Source: Acidobacteriaceae bacterium
GTDB taxonomy: Bacteria > Acidobacteriota > Terriglobia > Terriglobales > Acidobacteriaceae
Reading direction: 5' to 3'
NCBI GenBank assembly: GCA_021323655.1
Contig: JAJPKO010000048.1
Coordinates: 1 to 64,000, forward strand
Length of the DNA: 64,000 nucleotides
Within the stretch, counting starts at the first letter, position 1, and the number at the start of each line of letters is the position of its first letter. This document shows positions 53,222 through 62,043 of this stretch, one piece after another. The notes under the pieces were generated by a model, which ran no database searches, had not been told where the DNA came from, and saw only the letters and a list, made by a program, of their open reading frames with translations. Made by a program: the position numbers and the translations under genes.

Positions 53222-53983
53222 TCAGGCACGGGCGCGTCTGCTCTTCTTTTTCGCGGACAGCCGTTTTTCTTCCTTTGCCAGGGCCTGCTCGCTCCTTTGT
53301 GCTGATTCAGCGAGCTCCAGGTGCTGTTCCATGATGGCGCGGGCCTCTTTCGCATTGCGCGAGCGGATGGCGCGATAGAGGGCCCGGTGTATTTCGGCCG
53401 ATTGCCTCAGGTCTTGCGAGCGTTCTACTGTTTTGCGGCGTTCATCGTAGAGTGCTGCCGTAATTGTTTCCATCAGGACAGCAAGAATAGGATTGCCGGA
53501 GGCTTCCGCAATGGTGCGATGAAAGCGCATGTCGTGGATGAGATACTCTTGCGGCTCATGAAAGGTCGCATACATCTCCGTGACCTCCTCTGCCAGCGCA
53601 GTGAAGTGCTCTTCTCGACCACGCTCTGCGGCCAGTGCTGCAAGGTTGCTCTCCAGAATGCGCCGCGCCTCAAACATCTGGGCCGAAGTGTAGCCATGTA
53701 GCGCCCGCAAAATATCGAGCGAAACGCCCCCCAGCGCCGGAGGGCCGACAGCCACGAACGTACCTACTCCATGGCGCACGTTCAGCACCCCCATTGCCGC
53801 CAGATGGCCAATACCCGCGCGCAGGCTTGCCCGGCTGATCTTGAGCTTCTGCGCAAACTCGCGCTCCGGCGGAATTTTGTCGCCCGGTCGCAGCGTGCCG
53901 TTCTCAATCAGCTTGCGAATGTGGTTGACCACCTGCATGGTCAAGTGGGCATCGTGATTATGGTTGGGTCCGTTCATCGCCAT
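53222..53983 (-). CDS. GntR/FadR-family regulator (FCD domain), likely hexuronate regulator
   Basis: A regulator of about 253 residues. The winged helix has DKIPPEREFAQKLKISRASL and RAGIGHLAAMGVLNVRHGVG, and the FCD ligand domain has EARRILESNLAALAAERG and DMRFHRTIAEASGNPILAVL. FCD proteins bind small acids with a metal through Asp/His residues. It faces uxaC across a promoter region with the palindrome AGTGGTTAGACCACT, and the same half-sites recur before the LarA-family gene, so it probably represses this locus and itself. The start is uncertain (ATG 53983 or GTG 54016). Confidence 0.88.
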   Translation of the reverse strand: MAMNGPNHNHDAHLTMQVVNHIRKLIENGTLRPGDKIPPEREFAQKLKISRASLRAGIGHLAAMGVLNVRHGVGTFVAVGPPALGGVSLDILRALHGYTSAQMFEARRILESNLAALAAERGREEHFTALAEEVTEMYATFHEPQEYLIHDMRFHRTIAEASGNPILAVLMETITAALYDERRKTVERSQDLRQSAEIHRALYRAIRSRNAKEARAIMEQHLELAESAQRSEQALAKEEKRLSAKKKSRRARA

Positions 53984-54079
53984 ATTGCGTCTCGCCACAG
54001 AGATTAGCATTGTCACATATGCATCGCGCAGTACTTTATGTGAGGATTTGAAAATTTGTGCACAGATAGGCTACCTTGT

Positions 54080-54094
54080 AGTGGTTAGACCACT
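54080..54094. promoter_or_regulatory. Palindromic operator, probable GntR/FadR site
   Basis: AGTGGT-TAG-ACCACT is a perfect 6-3-6 palindrome in the divergent region between the regulator and uxaC, 20 bases before the uxaC ATG. The TGGT-N3-ACCA core is the classic half-site pair of FadR-subfamily regulators. Confidence 0.8.
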
Positions 54095-54114
54095 GCCGCG
54101 AAGAGGCCCCTTGT

Positions 54115-55509
54115 ATGCCGATCCTCCATGAAGACCGTCTTTTTCCCGCTGATCCCGAGACGCAAACCATTGCCCGGCGTCTGTACGCATCTGTCCGCGA
54201 CCTGCCGATTATCAGCCCCCATGGCCATACTGAGGCCGCATGGTTTGCGAAGAACGAACCATTCCCCAACCCAACGCAGCTCTTCATCCTGCCCGACCAT
54301 TACGTCTATCGAATGCTTTACAGCCAAGGCATCTCGATGGAGGAACTCGGAATCCGCCAGCCCAATCCGCCGGACCCGCGCAAAATCTGGCGCATCTTTG
54401 CAGAGCATTATTACCTTTTTCGCGGAACCCCTACTCGCTTGTGGCTCGACTATGAGTTTCAGGTCCTCTTTGGGCTGGAGGAGCGCCTCTCTGCAAAAAA
54501 CGCCGACCACTACTATGATGTGATCACGACAAAGCTGCAAACGCCGGAGTTCCTGCCGCGCGCGCTTTACGAGCGCTTTCGCATTGAGGTGCTCGCTACT
54601 ACGGATTCGCCGCTCGACACGCTCGAGCACCACCGGGACATCCGCGAATCAGGATGGAAGGGCCGCATTATTCCGACCTTTCGGCCGGATTCTGTCGTAG
54701 ACCCGGCCTTTGCCGGTTTCCGCGAAAACATCGTAAAGCTCGGCCAGTTGACCGGGGAAGACACGTCGAGGTGGTCTGGCTATCTGAACGCGCTGCGCAA
54801 ATCTCGCGAGCGATTCAAGCAGCTTGGCTGCACTGCCACGGACCATGGACACCCCACGGCGAACACTGCGAATCTGAGCACAGCGGAGGCATCCGCGCTG
54901 TTTGATGCCGTGCTCTCCGGTCAATCCACGCCGGAGCAGCAGGAGAGCTTCCGCGCGCAGATGCTCACGGAGATGGCGCGCATGAGCGTTGAAGACGGCC
55001 TGGTAATGCAGATTCATCCGGGCAGTTTCCGCAACCATAATCAGAAAATTTACGAGCAGTTTGGACGCGACTCTGGGGCCGACATTCCCACCTCCACGGA
55101 TTATGTCCACGGCTTGAAGCCGCTGCTGGATGTGTTTGGCAATGAGCCCACTCTCAACATCATTCTGTTTACGCTCGATGAATCTACTTACAGCCGGGAA
55201 CTGGCTCCACTGGCCGGACACTATCCATGCCTGAAGCTTGGTCCGCCATGGTGGTTCTTTGACAGCCCGGAGGGAATGATGCGCTTCCGCGGACTGGTCA
55301 CAGAAACTGCGGGCTTTTATAACACCGTGGGCTTCAACGACGATACGCGCGCGTTTCTTTCCATCCCGGCGCGGCACGATGTGGCCCGGCGCATGGACTG
55401 CGCCTTTCTGGCCCGGCTGGTTGCAGAGCACCGTTTCGACGAAGATGAGGCTGCCGAGGTGGCACAGGATCTGACCGTAAATCTGGTACGCAAGGCATAC
55501 CGCCTGTAG
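54115..55509 (+). CDS. uxaC: Uronate isomerase
   Basis: UxaC isomerises D-glucuronate to D-fructuronate and D-galacturonate to D-tagaturonate. The 464-residue protein has the amidohydrolase-like metal site ISPHGHTEAAWFAKNEPF (H36, H38), YEFQVLFGLEERLSAKNADH, ATTDSPLDTLEHH, and GPPWWFFDSPEGMMRFRG near the end. GAAGAGG upstream supports ATG 54115. It is the first gene of the hexuronate operon controlled by the operator at 54080. Confidence 0.95.
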   Translation: MPILHEDRLFPADPETQTIARRLYASVRDLPIISPHGHTEAAWFAKNEPFPNPTQLFILPDHYVYRMLYSQGISMEELGIRQPNPPDPRKIWRIFAEHYYLFRGTPTRLWLDYEFQVLFGLEERLSAKNADHYYDVITTKLQTPEFLPRALYERFRIEVLATTDSPLDTLEHHRDIRESGWKGRIIPTFRPDSVVDPAFAGFRENIVKLGQLTGEDTSRWSGYLNALRKSRERFKQLGCTATDHGHPTANTANLSTAEASALFDAVLSGQSTPEQQESFRAQMLTEMARMSVEDGLVMQIHPGSFRNHNQKIYEQFGRDSGADIPTSTDYVHGLKPLLDVFGNEPTLNIILFTLDESTYSRELAPLAGHYPCLKLGPPWWFFDSPEGMMRFRGLVTETAGFYNTVGFNDDTRAFLSIPARHDVARRMDCAFLARLVAEHRFDEDEAAEVAQDLTVNLVRKAYRL

Positions 55510-55577
55510 AGACAAAGCAGACAGTATGTCTTGCTCATCGTTGCCGCGTACAGATATAACGGGACAGATCCCATAGC

Positions 55578-56891
55578 ATGGCCATCTCTGAAAATTCCGC
55601 CGAGCCGCAGATCGTGTCCAGTGTGCCTGAGGCGTCGCGTCCGCTCAAAAGCCACGTGCGTTGGACAGTCTGCGCGCTGCTCCTGTGCGCCACTTCCATC
55701 AACTACATGGACCGCCAGGTGCTGGGCATCCTTGCTCCGGCCCTGCAGCACAGCATCGGCTGGACGGAGGCTCAATACGGCTATATCGTCAGCGCCTTCC
55801 AGTTCGCCTATGCGGTTGGCCTGGTCCTCGCAGGCCGTATGGTAGACCGCTTTGGTACACGCATCGGCTATGCCGTCGTCATGGGCATCTGGAGCATCTC
55901 GGCGATGTGTCATTCGCTCGTGCGCTCGGCCTTTGGCTTTGGCGTTGCACGCTTCTTTCTCGGTCTCGGCGAATCCGGCAACTTTCCGGCAGCCATCAAG
56001 TCCACCGCAGAGTGGTTTCCGCAAAGCGAACGCTCGCTGGCTACGGGCATCTTCAACTCAGGCGCCAATGTCGGCGCGATTCTTGCTCCCGCCATTGTGC
56101 CCTGGGTGACCATCCGCTACGGCTGGCGCGTTTCATTTCTGATTACCGGCATCTTCAGCGCGACGTGGATTGTGTGGTGGCTTACGCATTATCGCAAGCC
56201 ATCGGAGCATCCGAAGGTCAGCCGCAAAGAGCTCGAGCTGATCCATCGTGATCCGCCACAGCCTTCTGTCAACATTCCGTGGAAAAAGCTTGTGGCCTAT
56301 CGGCAGACATGGGCATTTTCGCTGGCAAAGTTCCTCACTGACCCGATCTGGTGGTTTTTCCTCTATTGGCTGCCCAAGTTTTTTGATGCCCGCTTCCATC
56401 TGGGTCTTTCGCATCTTGGGTTGCCGCTCATCATTGTCTATAACGCATCGGCGATAGGGAGTATTGGCGGAGGCGGCCTGCCTGCGCTGATCCACCGCAC
56501 GGGCATGGACATGGTCAAGGCGCGCCTTATGGCGATGCTGCTGTGCGCGATTGCCGTTACGCCCATCTTCCTGGCAAGTTCTACTCATTCTGAATGGGTT
56601 GCAGTGGCCCTCCTGAGCCTTGCCGCAGCGGCCCATCAGGGGTGGTCCGCAAACCTCTTTACGACTGCATCAGATATGTTTCCTAAAAGCGCAGTGGGTG
56701 CTGTGGTCGGTATCGGCGGCATGGCCGGTTCTGTCGGCGGTGTGCTCTTTTCTTTGAGTGCCGGATGGGTGCTGCAAATCACGCACAGCTATGCCTCGCT
56801 GTTTGGCATCGCCGCCAGCGCATATCTGATCGGACTGCTGGTGTTGCGCCTGCTTGCGCCGGGCCTCAGAAAAGTAGAAGTTGCTCTTTAA
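55578..56891 (+). CDS. MFS hexuronate transporter, ExuT-like
   Basis: A 437-residue, 12-helix ACS-family transporter. TSINYMDRQVLGILAPALQH and FLGLGESGNFPAAIKSTAEW followed by FPQSERSLATGIFNSGANVG are the hallmark of the ExuT/GudP group. It likely imports galacturonate and glucuronate by proton symport. It lies 68 bases after uxaC; that gap has its own palindrome, AGACA-GTA-TGTCT (55519-55531). The SDR/UxaE genes downstream complete the pathway setting. Confidence 0.9.
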   Translation: MAISENSAEPQIVSSVPEASRPLKSHVRWTVCALLLCATSINYMDRQVLGILAPALQHSIGWTEAQYGYIVSAFQFAYAVGLVLAGRMVDRFGTRIGYAVVMGIWSISAMCHSLVRSAFGFGVARFFLGLGESGNFPAAIKSTAEWFPQSERSLATGIFNSGANVGAILAPAIVPWVTIRYGWRVSFLITGIFSATWIVWWLTHYRKPSEHPKVSRKELELIHRDPPQPSVNIPWKKLVAYRQTWAFSLAKFLTDPIWWFFLYWLPKFFDARFHLGLSHLGLPLIIVYNASAIGSIGGGGLPALIHRTGMDMVKARLMAMLLCAIAVTPIFLASSTHSEWVAVALLSLAAAAHQGWSANLFTTASDMFPKSAVGAVVGIGGMAGSVGGVLFSLSAGWVLQITHSYASLFGIAASAYLIGLLVLRLLAPGLRKVEVAL

Positions 56892-56894
56892 TTC

Positions 56895-56909
56895 AGTGGT
56901 CATACCACA
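56895..56909. promoter_or_regulatory. Second palindromic operator, matching the uxaC site
   Basis: AGTGGT-CAT-ACCACA matches the site at 54080 in 11 of 12 half-site bases. It lies three bases after the transporter stop and 21 before the next ATG, nearly the same spacing as at uxaC, so the LarA-family/uxaE/SDR genes probably have their own promoter under the same regulator. Confidence 0.78.
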
Positions 56910-56930
56910 GCGCCTCAGCGTACACTGGCA

Positions 56931-58214
56931 ATGGAAGCCATGTCTATCTATTTAAGTGCCGGAAACAGCACCGCGGAGTTCACTCCCGCTCAGCTGAAAG
57001 AGATGCTTTTCGATGCCCTGACCGCGTTGGGAGAACGCAGGCGCGTGCTTGTTGTTCCGCCTGACCAGACGCGCATCCACTCCCGTTCCGGAGAGCTGAC
57101 GCGCTATGCATGGGAGTATTACGGAGACAGCCTCAAGGCCATCCTGCCTGCACTGGGAACACACTCGGCCATGTCGCCGGCCGCCATTACGCGCATGTTT
57201 GGCGATGTACCACAATCGCTCTTTCACGCGCACAACTGGCGCACAGACATTGTGACACTCGGCGAAGTCCCGGCAGAATTTATCCACGAGAAGTCGGAAG
57301 GCAAGCTCAATTACGCGTGGCCCGCACAGATCAACAAGCTGATTGCCAGCGGCGAATTTGATCTTGTGCTCTCGATTGGACAGGTCGTTCCGCATGAAGT
57401 CATTGGAATGGCCAATTACAACAAGAACATCCTGGTGGGCACAGGCGGCCGCGAGGGCATTAACCGCAGCCATTATCTTGGCGCAGTCTATGGCATGGAG
57501 CGCATTATGGGGCGTGCGGACAATCCCGTGCGCCAGGTGCTGAATTATGCCTCCGATCATTTTCTGAAGCACATTCCCATCGTGTATGTGCACACCGTCG
57601 TCAGCCGCAATGCAGAAGGCCATCTGGCCGTGCGCGGCTTGTTTATTGGTGACGATGTAGAGTGCTTCCATCGCGCCGCTGACCTGAGCCTGGCCGTGAA
57701 CTTTGAGATGCTCGACAGGCCGATTCAGAAGGCCGTGGTCTATCTTGAGCCGCATGAGTTCAAGAGCACGTGGCTGGGCAACAAGGCTGTCTATCGCACG
57801 CGCATGGCTCTGGCTGATGGTGGCGATCTCATCATCCTCGCCCCCGGCATGAAGGAATTTGGCGAGGACCCGACGATTGACAAGCTGATCCGCAAATATG
57901 GATATCGCGGTACACCGAATACGCTTGCAGCCGTGGAGCGGGATTCGCAGCTTGCATCTGACCTGAGTGCAGCCGCGCATCTGATTCATGGCTCTTCAGA
58001 AGGGCGTTTTAACATCACGTATTGCCCGGGGAATCTGACGAAAGAAGAGATCGAAAGCGTCGGCTTCCGTTACGCGGATCTTGCCAGTATGACGGCGCGA
58101 TACGATCCGGAGAAGCTGAAGAATGGCTACAACACAGTAGACGGCGAAGAAGTTTTCTATATCTCCAATCCGGGATTGGGCCTGTGGGCCTATCGCGGGC
58201 GGTTTCATTCCTGA
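56931..58214 (+). CDS. LarA-family (lactate racemase domain, DUF2088) nickel-pincer-type racemase/epimerase
   Basis: A 427-residue LarA homologue. Residues equivalent to the nickel-pincer-nucleotide site look intact: D45/R48 in VVPPDQTRIH, H78 in LGTHSAMSP, H155 in GQVVPHEVIGMANYNKNI, K165 (the cofactor lysine) and H181 in GREGINRSHYLGAVYG. LarA racemises lactate, and relatives act on other 2-hydroxy acids, including sugar acids. Here it sits between a hexuronate transporter and uxaE, behind its own operator, so a hexonate or hexuronate derivative is the likely substrate. The cofactor genes larB, larC and larE are not in the window. Confidence 0.85.
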   Translation: MEAMSIYLSAGNSTAEFTPAQLKEMLFDALTALGERRRVLVVPPDQTRIHSRSGELTRYAWEYYGDSLKAILPALGTHSAMSPAAITRMFGDVPQSLFHAHNWRTDIVTLGEVPAEFIHEKSEGKLNYAWPAQINKLIASGEFDLVLSIGQVVPHEVIGMANYNKNILVGTGGREGINRSHYLGAVYGMERIMGRADNPVRQVLNYASDHFLKHIPIVYVHTVVSRNAEGHLAVRGLFIGDDVECFHRAADLSLAVNFEMLDRPIQKAVVYLEPHEFKSTWLGNKAVYRTRMALADGGDLIILAPGMKEFGEDPTIDKLIRKYGYRGTPNTLAAVERDSQLASDLSAAAHLIHGSSEGRFNITYCPGNLTKEEIESVGFRYADLASMTARYDPEKLKNGYNTVDGEEVFYISNPGLGLWAYRGRFHS

Positions 58215-58233
58215 ATTCAAGGAGCATCGTGGA

Positions 58234-59508
58234 GTGCGCACTCATCTCACATTGCCGAAGTATTCTGTTGGCACAGGCGACAGGTTCGCGCACCAGGCGA
58301 AGGCACAGCTGACGGCCTGCATCCAGGCAGCCAATGCTGGCGTAGAGGTCATACCTGTCTGGAACAAGTCGAACCGCGAGCATACCATCATTGGCTCTGG
58401 GCCTGCATCTACGCGCGCTGCAGCCGACGCCGCCGTTGCAGCGCTCGGCTGGACGAAGCCCTATTTCTGCGATGCGGACCACATCGGCCTTACGACCGTA
58501 GACCGCTTTCTGCCAGCATGCGACTTCTACACCATTGATGTTGCCGACGAGATTGGCAAGCTTGCAGAAAAGTCCGCCGTGGATGCGTTTGTGAAGCGCC
58601 ATCCTGAGCTGCTGGGCGAAATCGTAGTGGAGGGAATCCGCGAGCCGCTGACCATCTCACGTGAATTTATAGAGCAGGCCGCCAACAAATTTCTTGTCGC
58701 CGTGCAGAAGGCCGCAGCCATCTACCGCAAGATTGAAGCAGCGAAGGGAGCAGGGAACTTCATCACCGAAGTTTCCATGGACGAGACCGATTCGCCGCAA
58801 ACGCCTGCGGAACTGCTGATTATTCTCGTTGCCGCAGCCGATGAGAAAATTCCATTACAAACTGTTGCGCCCAAATTCAGCGGACGCTTTAACAAAGGTG
58901 TGGATTACGTCGGCGATGTGGCGCAGTTTGAAAAGGAGTTTGCGCTCGATGTCGCGACCATCGCATACGCGGTCAAACATTACGGATTGCCGCAGAACCT
59001 GAAGCTCAGTATCCATTCTGGCAGTGACAAGTTCTCCATCTATCCAGCTATTCACCGCACCATGTGGAAATTCAATGCCGGGGTGCATCTGAAGACCGCT
59101 GGGACGACATGGCTGGAAGAGCTGATCGGGCTTGCGGAAGCAGGCGGCGATGGGCTGGCGCTGGCGAAGGAGGTCTATGCGCAGGCCTTCGATCATCGCG
59201 AAGAGCTGTGCGCGCCTTATGCCACGGTCATTGATATTGATCCGACGAAGCTGCCATCGCCGCAGCAGGTGACGCAATGGTCCTCAGAACAATACACGTC
59301 GGCGTTGCGCCACCGTCCGAAGTCTCCGGCGTATAACAGCAGCTTCCGGCAGCTGCTGCATGTAGGCTTCAAGGTTGCCGCGAAAATGGGCAATCGCTAT
59401 CTTGATCTGCTGGAAACGAATGAGGAAGTTGTTGCGCACAATGTGACGGAAAACCTGTATGTGCGGCACATCGCTCCGGTGTTCCTGGGGAAAGGGTCAT
59501 TTGCATGA
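58234..59508 (+). CDS. uxaE: D-tagaturonate epimerase
   Basis: A 424-residue protein matching the UxaE family first described in Thermotoga, which converts D-tagaturonate to D-fructuronate. This lets galacturonate enter the fructuronate branch without UxaA/UxaB. Recognisable segments: KYSVGTGDRFAHQAKAQLTA, FCDADHIGLTTVDRFLPACD, LSIHSGSDKFSIYPAIHR, TAGTTWLEELIGLAEAGGDG. The start is GTG 58234 with AAGGAG upstream. It is 19 bases from the LarA-family gene and overlaps the SDR start by four (ATGA). Confidence 0.87.
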   Translation: MRTHLTLPKYSVGTGDRFAHQAKAQLTACIQAANAGVEVIPVWNKSNREHTIIGSGPASTRAAADAAVAALGWTKPYFCDADHIGLTTVDRFLPACDFYTIDVADEIGKLAEKSAVDAFVKRHPELLGEIVVEGIREPLTISREFIEQAANKFLVAVQKAAAIYRKIEAAKGAGNFITEVSMDETDSPQTPAELLIILVAAADEKIPLQTVAPKFSGRFNKGVDYVGDVAQFEKEFALDVATIAYAVKHYGLPQNLKLSIHSGSDKFSIYPAIHRTMWKFNAGVHLKTAGTTWLEELIGLAEAGGDGLALAKEVYAQAFDHREELCAPYATVIDIDPTKLPSPQQVTQWSSEQYTSALRHRPKSPAYNSSFRQLLHVGFKVAAKMGNRYLDLLETNEEVVAHNVTENLYVRHIAPVFLGKGSFA

Positions 59509-60278
59509 AACATCCCTTGAGTCTGGAAGGGAAAACAGCCGTTGTAGTGGGCGGAACATCGGGCATTGGACGGGCGCTCAGCCTGGGTCTGGCGGAGGCG
59601 GGCGCGGACGTCATCGCCACAGCGCGGCGCAGGGAGCAGATAGAAGAAACTGCCGCGGAAATTGAAGTGCGCGGTAAGCGGACGCTGCGCGTGACCTCCG
59701 ATGTAAGCGACCGGACGTCGCTTGAAATTCTTCTTGCCGAGACGCTGAAGGCCTTCGGCAAGGCCGATATTCTCATCAACTGTGCCGGGAAGATCAGGCG
59801 CGCGCCAACACTCGATTTTCCGGAAGACGAGTGGCAGAGCATCATAGATACAAACCTGACGGGGACCCTCCGCGCCTGCCAGGTATTCGGCAGACATATG
59901 CTCGAGCGCGGCTATGGGCGCATCATCAATATTGCCTCGCTGAATACGTTTGTCGCACTGAATGAAGTTGCGGCGTATGCGGCCAGCAAGGCTGCCGTGG
60001 CCTCGCTCACGCGATCGCTGGCAGTCGAATGGTCCAAGCATGGGGTCGTCGTAAATGCCATCGCTCCCGGGGTCTTCCGTACAGCCCTGAACGCGCAGCT
60101 GCTGGACAGCACTCCGCGCGGCAAGGAGCTGCTGATGCGCACACCTATGGGACGTTTCGGCAAGACAGAAGAACTGGTCGGTGCGGCGGTCTACCTGGCC
60201 TCAGACGCTGCTTCGTATGTGACAGGGCAGGTACTGGTGGTGGATGGAGGATTTCTGGCCAGTGGGGTGAATCAGTAA
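59505..60278 (+). CDS. SDR-family oxidoreductase, possible fructuronate reductase
   Basis: A 257-residue classical short-chain dehydrogenase: cofactor loop GGTSGIG (16-22), NCAG (92-95), catalytic S145, Y158 and K162 in YAASKAAVASLTRSLAVEW, and GQVLVVDGGF at the C-terminus. It is coupled to uxaE by an ATGA overlap. In this pathway the missing step is reduction of fructuronate to mannonate, so it is the best local candidate, although it resembles KduD/gluconate 5-dehydrogenases equally well. uxuA and kdgK are not here. Confidence 0.88.
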   Translation: MKHPLSLEGKTAVVVGGTSGIGRALSLGLAEAGADVIATARRREQIEETAAEIEVRGKRTLRVTSDVSDRTSLEILLAETLKAFGKADILINCAGKIRRAPTLDFPEDEWQSIIDTNLTGTLRACQVFGRHMLERGYGRIINIASLNTFVALNEVAAYAASKAAVASLTRSLAVEWSKHGVVVNAIAPGVFRTALNAQLLDSTPRGKELLMRTPMGRFGKTEELVGAAVYLASDAASYVTGQVLVVDGGFLASGVNQ

Positions 60279-60299
60279 CCCCACCCCATCTTTGTACGG

Positions 60300-60536
60300 G
60301 GATCGTTTGTTTTCAAGGAGAATCCGCAGGTCCCGGTGACGCATGTGCGGACGTTGGATGACGTCATCGTGTCCTCTACTTCGGCCTCGCGCTCGCCCAC
60401 TATTCTGCTGCTGGGATTCGGCGTGCTCAGGATTGCAGTGGACGGGGCGGGCGTTTACATCGTAAGTTGGCGGACACGGGAAATTGGCGTTGCGCATGGA
60501 ATGATCTTCGAACTCAGATCATCAAAATGGAGATGA
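60300..60536 (+). pseudogene. Relic of an FtsX/MacB-like ABC permease (acidobacterial ADOP type)
   Basis: In one frame the sequence reads FKENPQVPVTHVRTLDDVIV and LLLGFGVLRIAVDGAGVYIV, then SWRTREIGVAHGM. This is the C-terminal end of the large permeases abundant in acidobacteria (typical form: LLAAVGIYGVMSY...QRTREIGIRMALGA). The gene is missing everything before this point, the first helix is damaged, and the frame runs into the end of moeA. It fills the gap between the SDR gene and moeA and is most simply the leftover of a deleted gene. Confidence 0.65.
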
Positions 60537-61752
60537 GCGAGCCTGCCGGAAGCGTTTTGCCGTCGTTCGGCAGGACGGCGAATCCGTTGGCACTGGCGGT
60601 GCTGGCCAGGTCGCCCGAACCCTGCCACGGGATGAGGGCGGCGGTTGCGCCTTCGGCCGCGTCCTGATTTCCACCAATGGAGTAGTTCACACGCGCGGGG
60701 AGAAAGCGGGTCAGGCCTGCTTTGCCGCGGACTTCATGGGCCAGGCGGGCGAGGACGAATTTCGGGCCGCCGGAAACTTCTCCGGAGAGAGCTGCGATGA
60801 GCGGCTGGGCGAAGAGGGCGAAGGTCACGAGGGTAGAAACCGGGTTGCCGGGCAATCCGAAGAAATACTGGTGCGGCAGGCGTCCGAAGACGACGGGGCG
60901 TCCCGGCTGAATCTTCGCTCCGGTAAAGAAAAACTCCGCACCCAGATGGTGCAGGGCCTGTTCGACGAAATCATATTTGCCCATGGAGACACCCCCGGAG
61001 AGAAGGAGCAGGTCACAGGCCTGTGCGTTGCCGATGGCGGAGACGATGTCTGCCTGGCTGTCGCGGGCGACGGGCAGGAGGAGTGGCTCGGCTCCTGCTG
61101 CCTGAATTTGCGCGGCCAGAGAGTAGCTGTTTGAGTTGCGTATCTGGTGCGGCAGCGGGGTGGCTTCGAGCGAGACCAGCTCGTCTCCGGTGGCGAGAAT
61201 GGCGATGCGCGGTCTGCGGAAGACGGAGGGGCGGGCGTATCCACATGCGGCTGCGGCTGCGATGCGGGAAGCGGTGAGGCGGGTTCCGGCGGGCAGAATC
61301 ACTGTGCCGGATTTTGCCTCGGCCCCGGTGGGGACGATGTTTTCGCCGGGCTGGAGAGCGCGGGGTTCTTTGAGGCGCAGGCTGGAGGCTTCGACGATGA
61401 CATGCTCGAGCATGACAACGCAGTCCGCGCCAGTGGGGACGGGTGCTCCGGTCATGATTTCGATGGCCTCGCCGGACTGGAGCGGCGGGCCTTGCCATGC
61501 TTCTCCGGCGCGCACCTGGCCGGTGATGCGGAGTGGGTTGCCGGAGCGCAGATCGGTGGCGATGCAGGCGTATCCGTCACGGGTGGAGCGGGGAAATGGG
61601 GGCTGGTCGCGGTCAGCAAGCACGGGCGCGGCCAGGACCCGGCCCATGGTTTCGAGCAGGGGGAGTTCCTGTGTCTCCGCAGGGGCAAGTTTTTCTGCTT
61701 CTCGCTGAAGGATGCGGATGGCTTCGGCGTAGGTGACGATGTTTTCCGGCAT
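60514..61752 (-). CDS. moeA: Molybdopterin molybdotransferase MoeA
   Basis: MoeA inserts molybdate into adenylylated molybdopterin to give molybdenum cofactor. The 412-residue protein has the family order: PPFPRSTRDGYACIATD, GEAIEIMTGAPVPTGADCVV, then the MoCF-binding domain with ILATGDEL and LLLLSGGVSMGKYDFVEQAL, and FGLPGNPVSTLVTF. The length is normal. No other moa/mob genes are near. Its end overlaps the permease relic. Confidence 0.95.
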   Translation of the reverse strand: MPENIVTYAEAIRILQREAEKLAPAETQELPLLETMGRVLAAPVLADRDQPPFPRSTRDGYACIATDLRSGNPLRITGQVRAGEAWQGPPLQSGEAIEIMTGAPVPTGADCVVMLEHVIVEASSLRLKEPRALQPGENIVPTGAEAKSGTVILPAGTRLTASRIAAAAACGYARPSVFRRPRIAILATGDELVSLEATPLPHQIRNSNSYSLAAQIQAAGAEPLLLPVARDSQADIVSAIGNAQACDLLLLSGGVSMGKYDFVEQALHHLGAEFFFTGAKIQPGRPVVFGRLPHQYFFGLPGNPVSTLVTFALFAQPLIAALSGEVSGGPKFVLARLAHEVRGKAGLTRFLPARVNYSIGGNQDAAEGATAALIPWQGSGDLASTASANGFAVLPNDGKTLPAGSLISILMI

Positions 61753-61904
61753 GGTCGCGCTCTTTAGGACAGGGTACAGTGGAAGCGGGGTGGTGGTCAG
61801 CCTGAGGGCCTGCCGGGAGGGGTGACGAACTATGGGGTGGAGCAGCCGTCAGCCTAAAAATACAAAATTAATATGCTTTTCGAGGCGGATTTCTGACATT
61901 CTTT

Positions 61905-61940
61905 CTATATAGAGTTGGCAAACTATATAGAGTTGGCAAA
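61905..61940. repeat. Exact 18-bp tandem repeat (two copies) upstream of the GH57 gene
   Basis: CTATATAGAGTTGGCAAA occurs twice head-to-tail with no spacer (61905-61922 and 61923-61940), about 100 bases before the GH57 start in an AT-rich island within the 290-base moeA/GH57 divergent region. It could be a double activator site or contain promoter elements. Confidence 0.85.
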
Positions 61941-62043
61941 AGGGCCGAAATCTCCAGCAAAAACAACCGCCGGCACGCAGCGCGCGTCTTCCTAACAGTT
62001 CATCCAATTTACTGAGCAGTCTTTATCCGAAAGGAACATTTCT

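Noticed and set aside
53209-53355. Extended N-terminus of the amine oxidase
   Set aside because: The added residues lie inside the regulator gene in another frame and precede the canonical DVLVLGAGIAGL start; ATG 53208 suffices.
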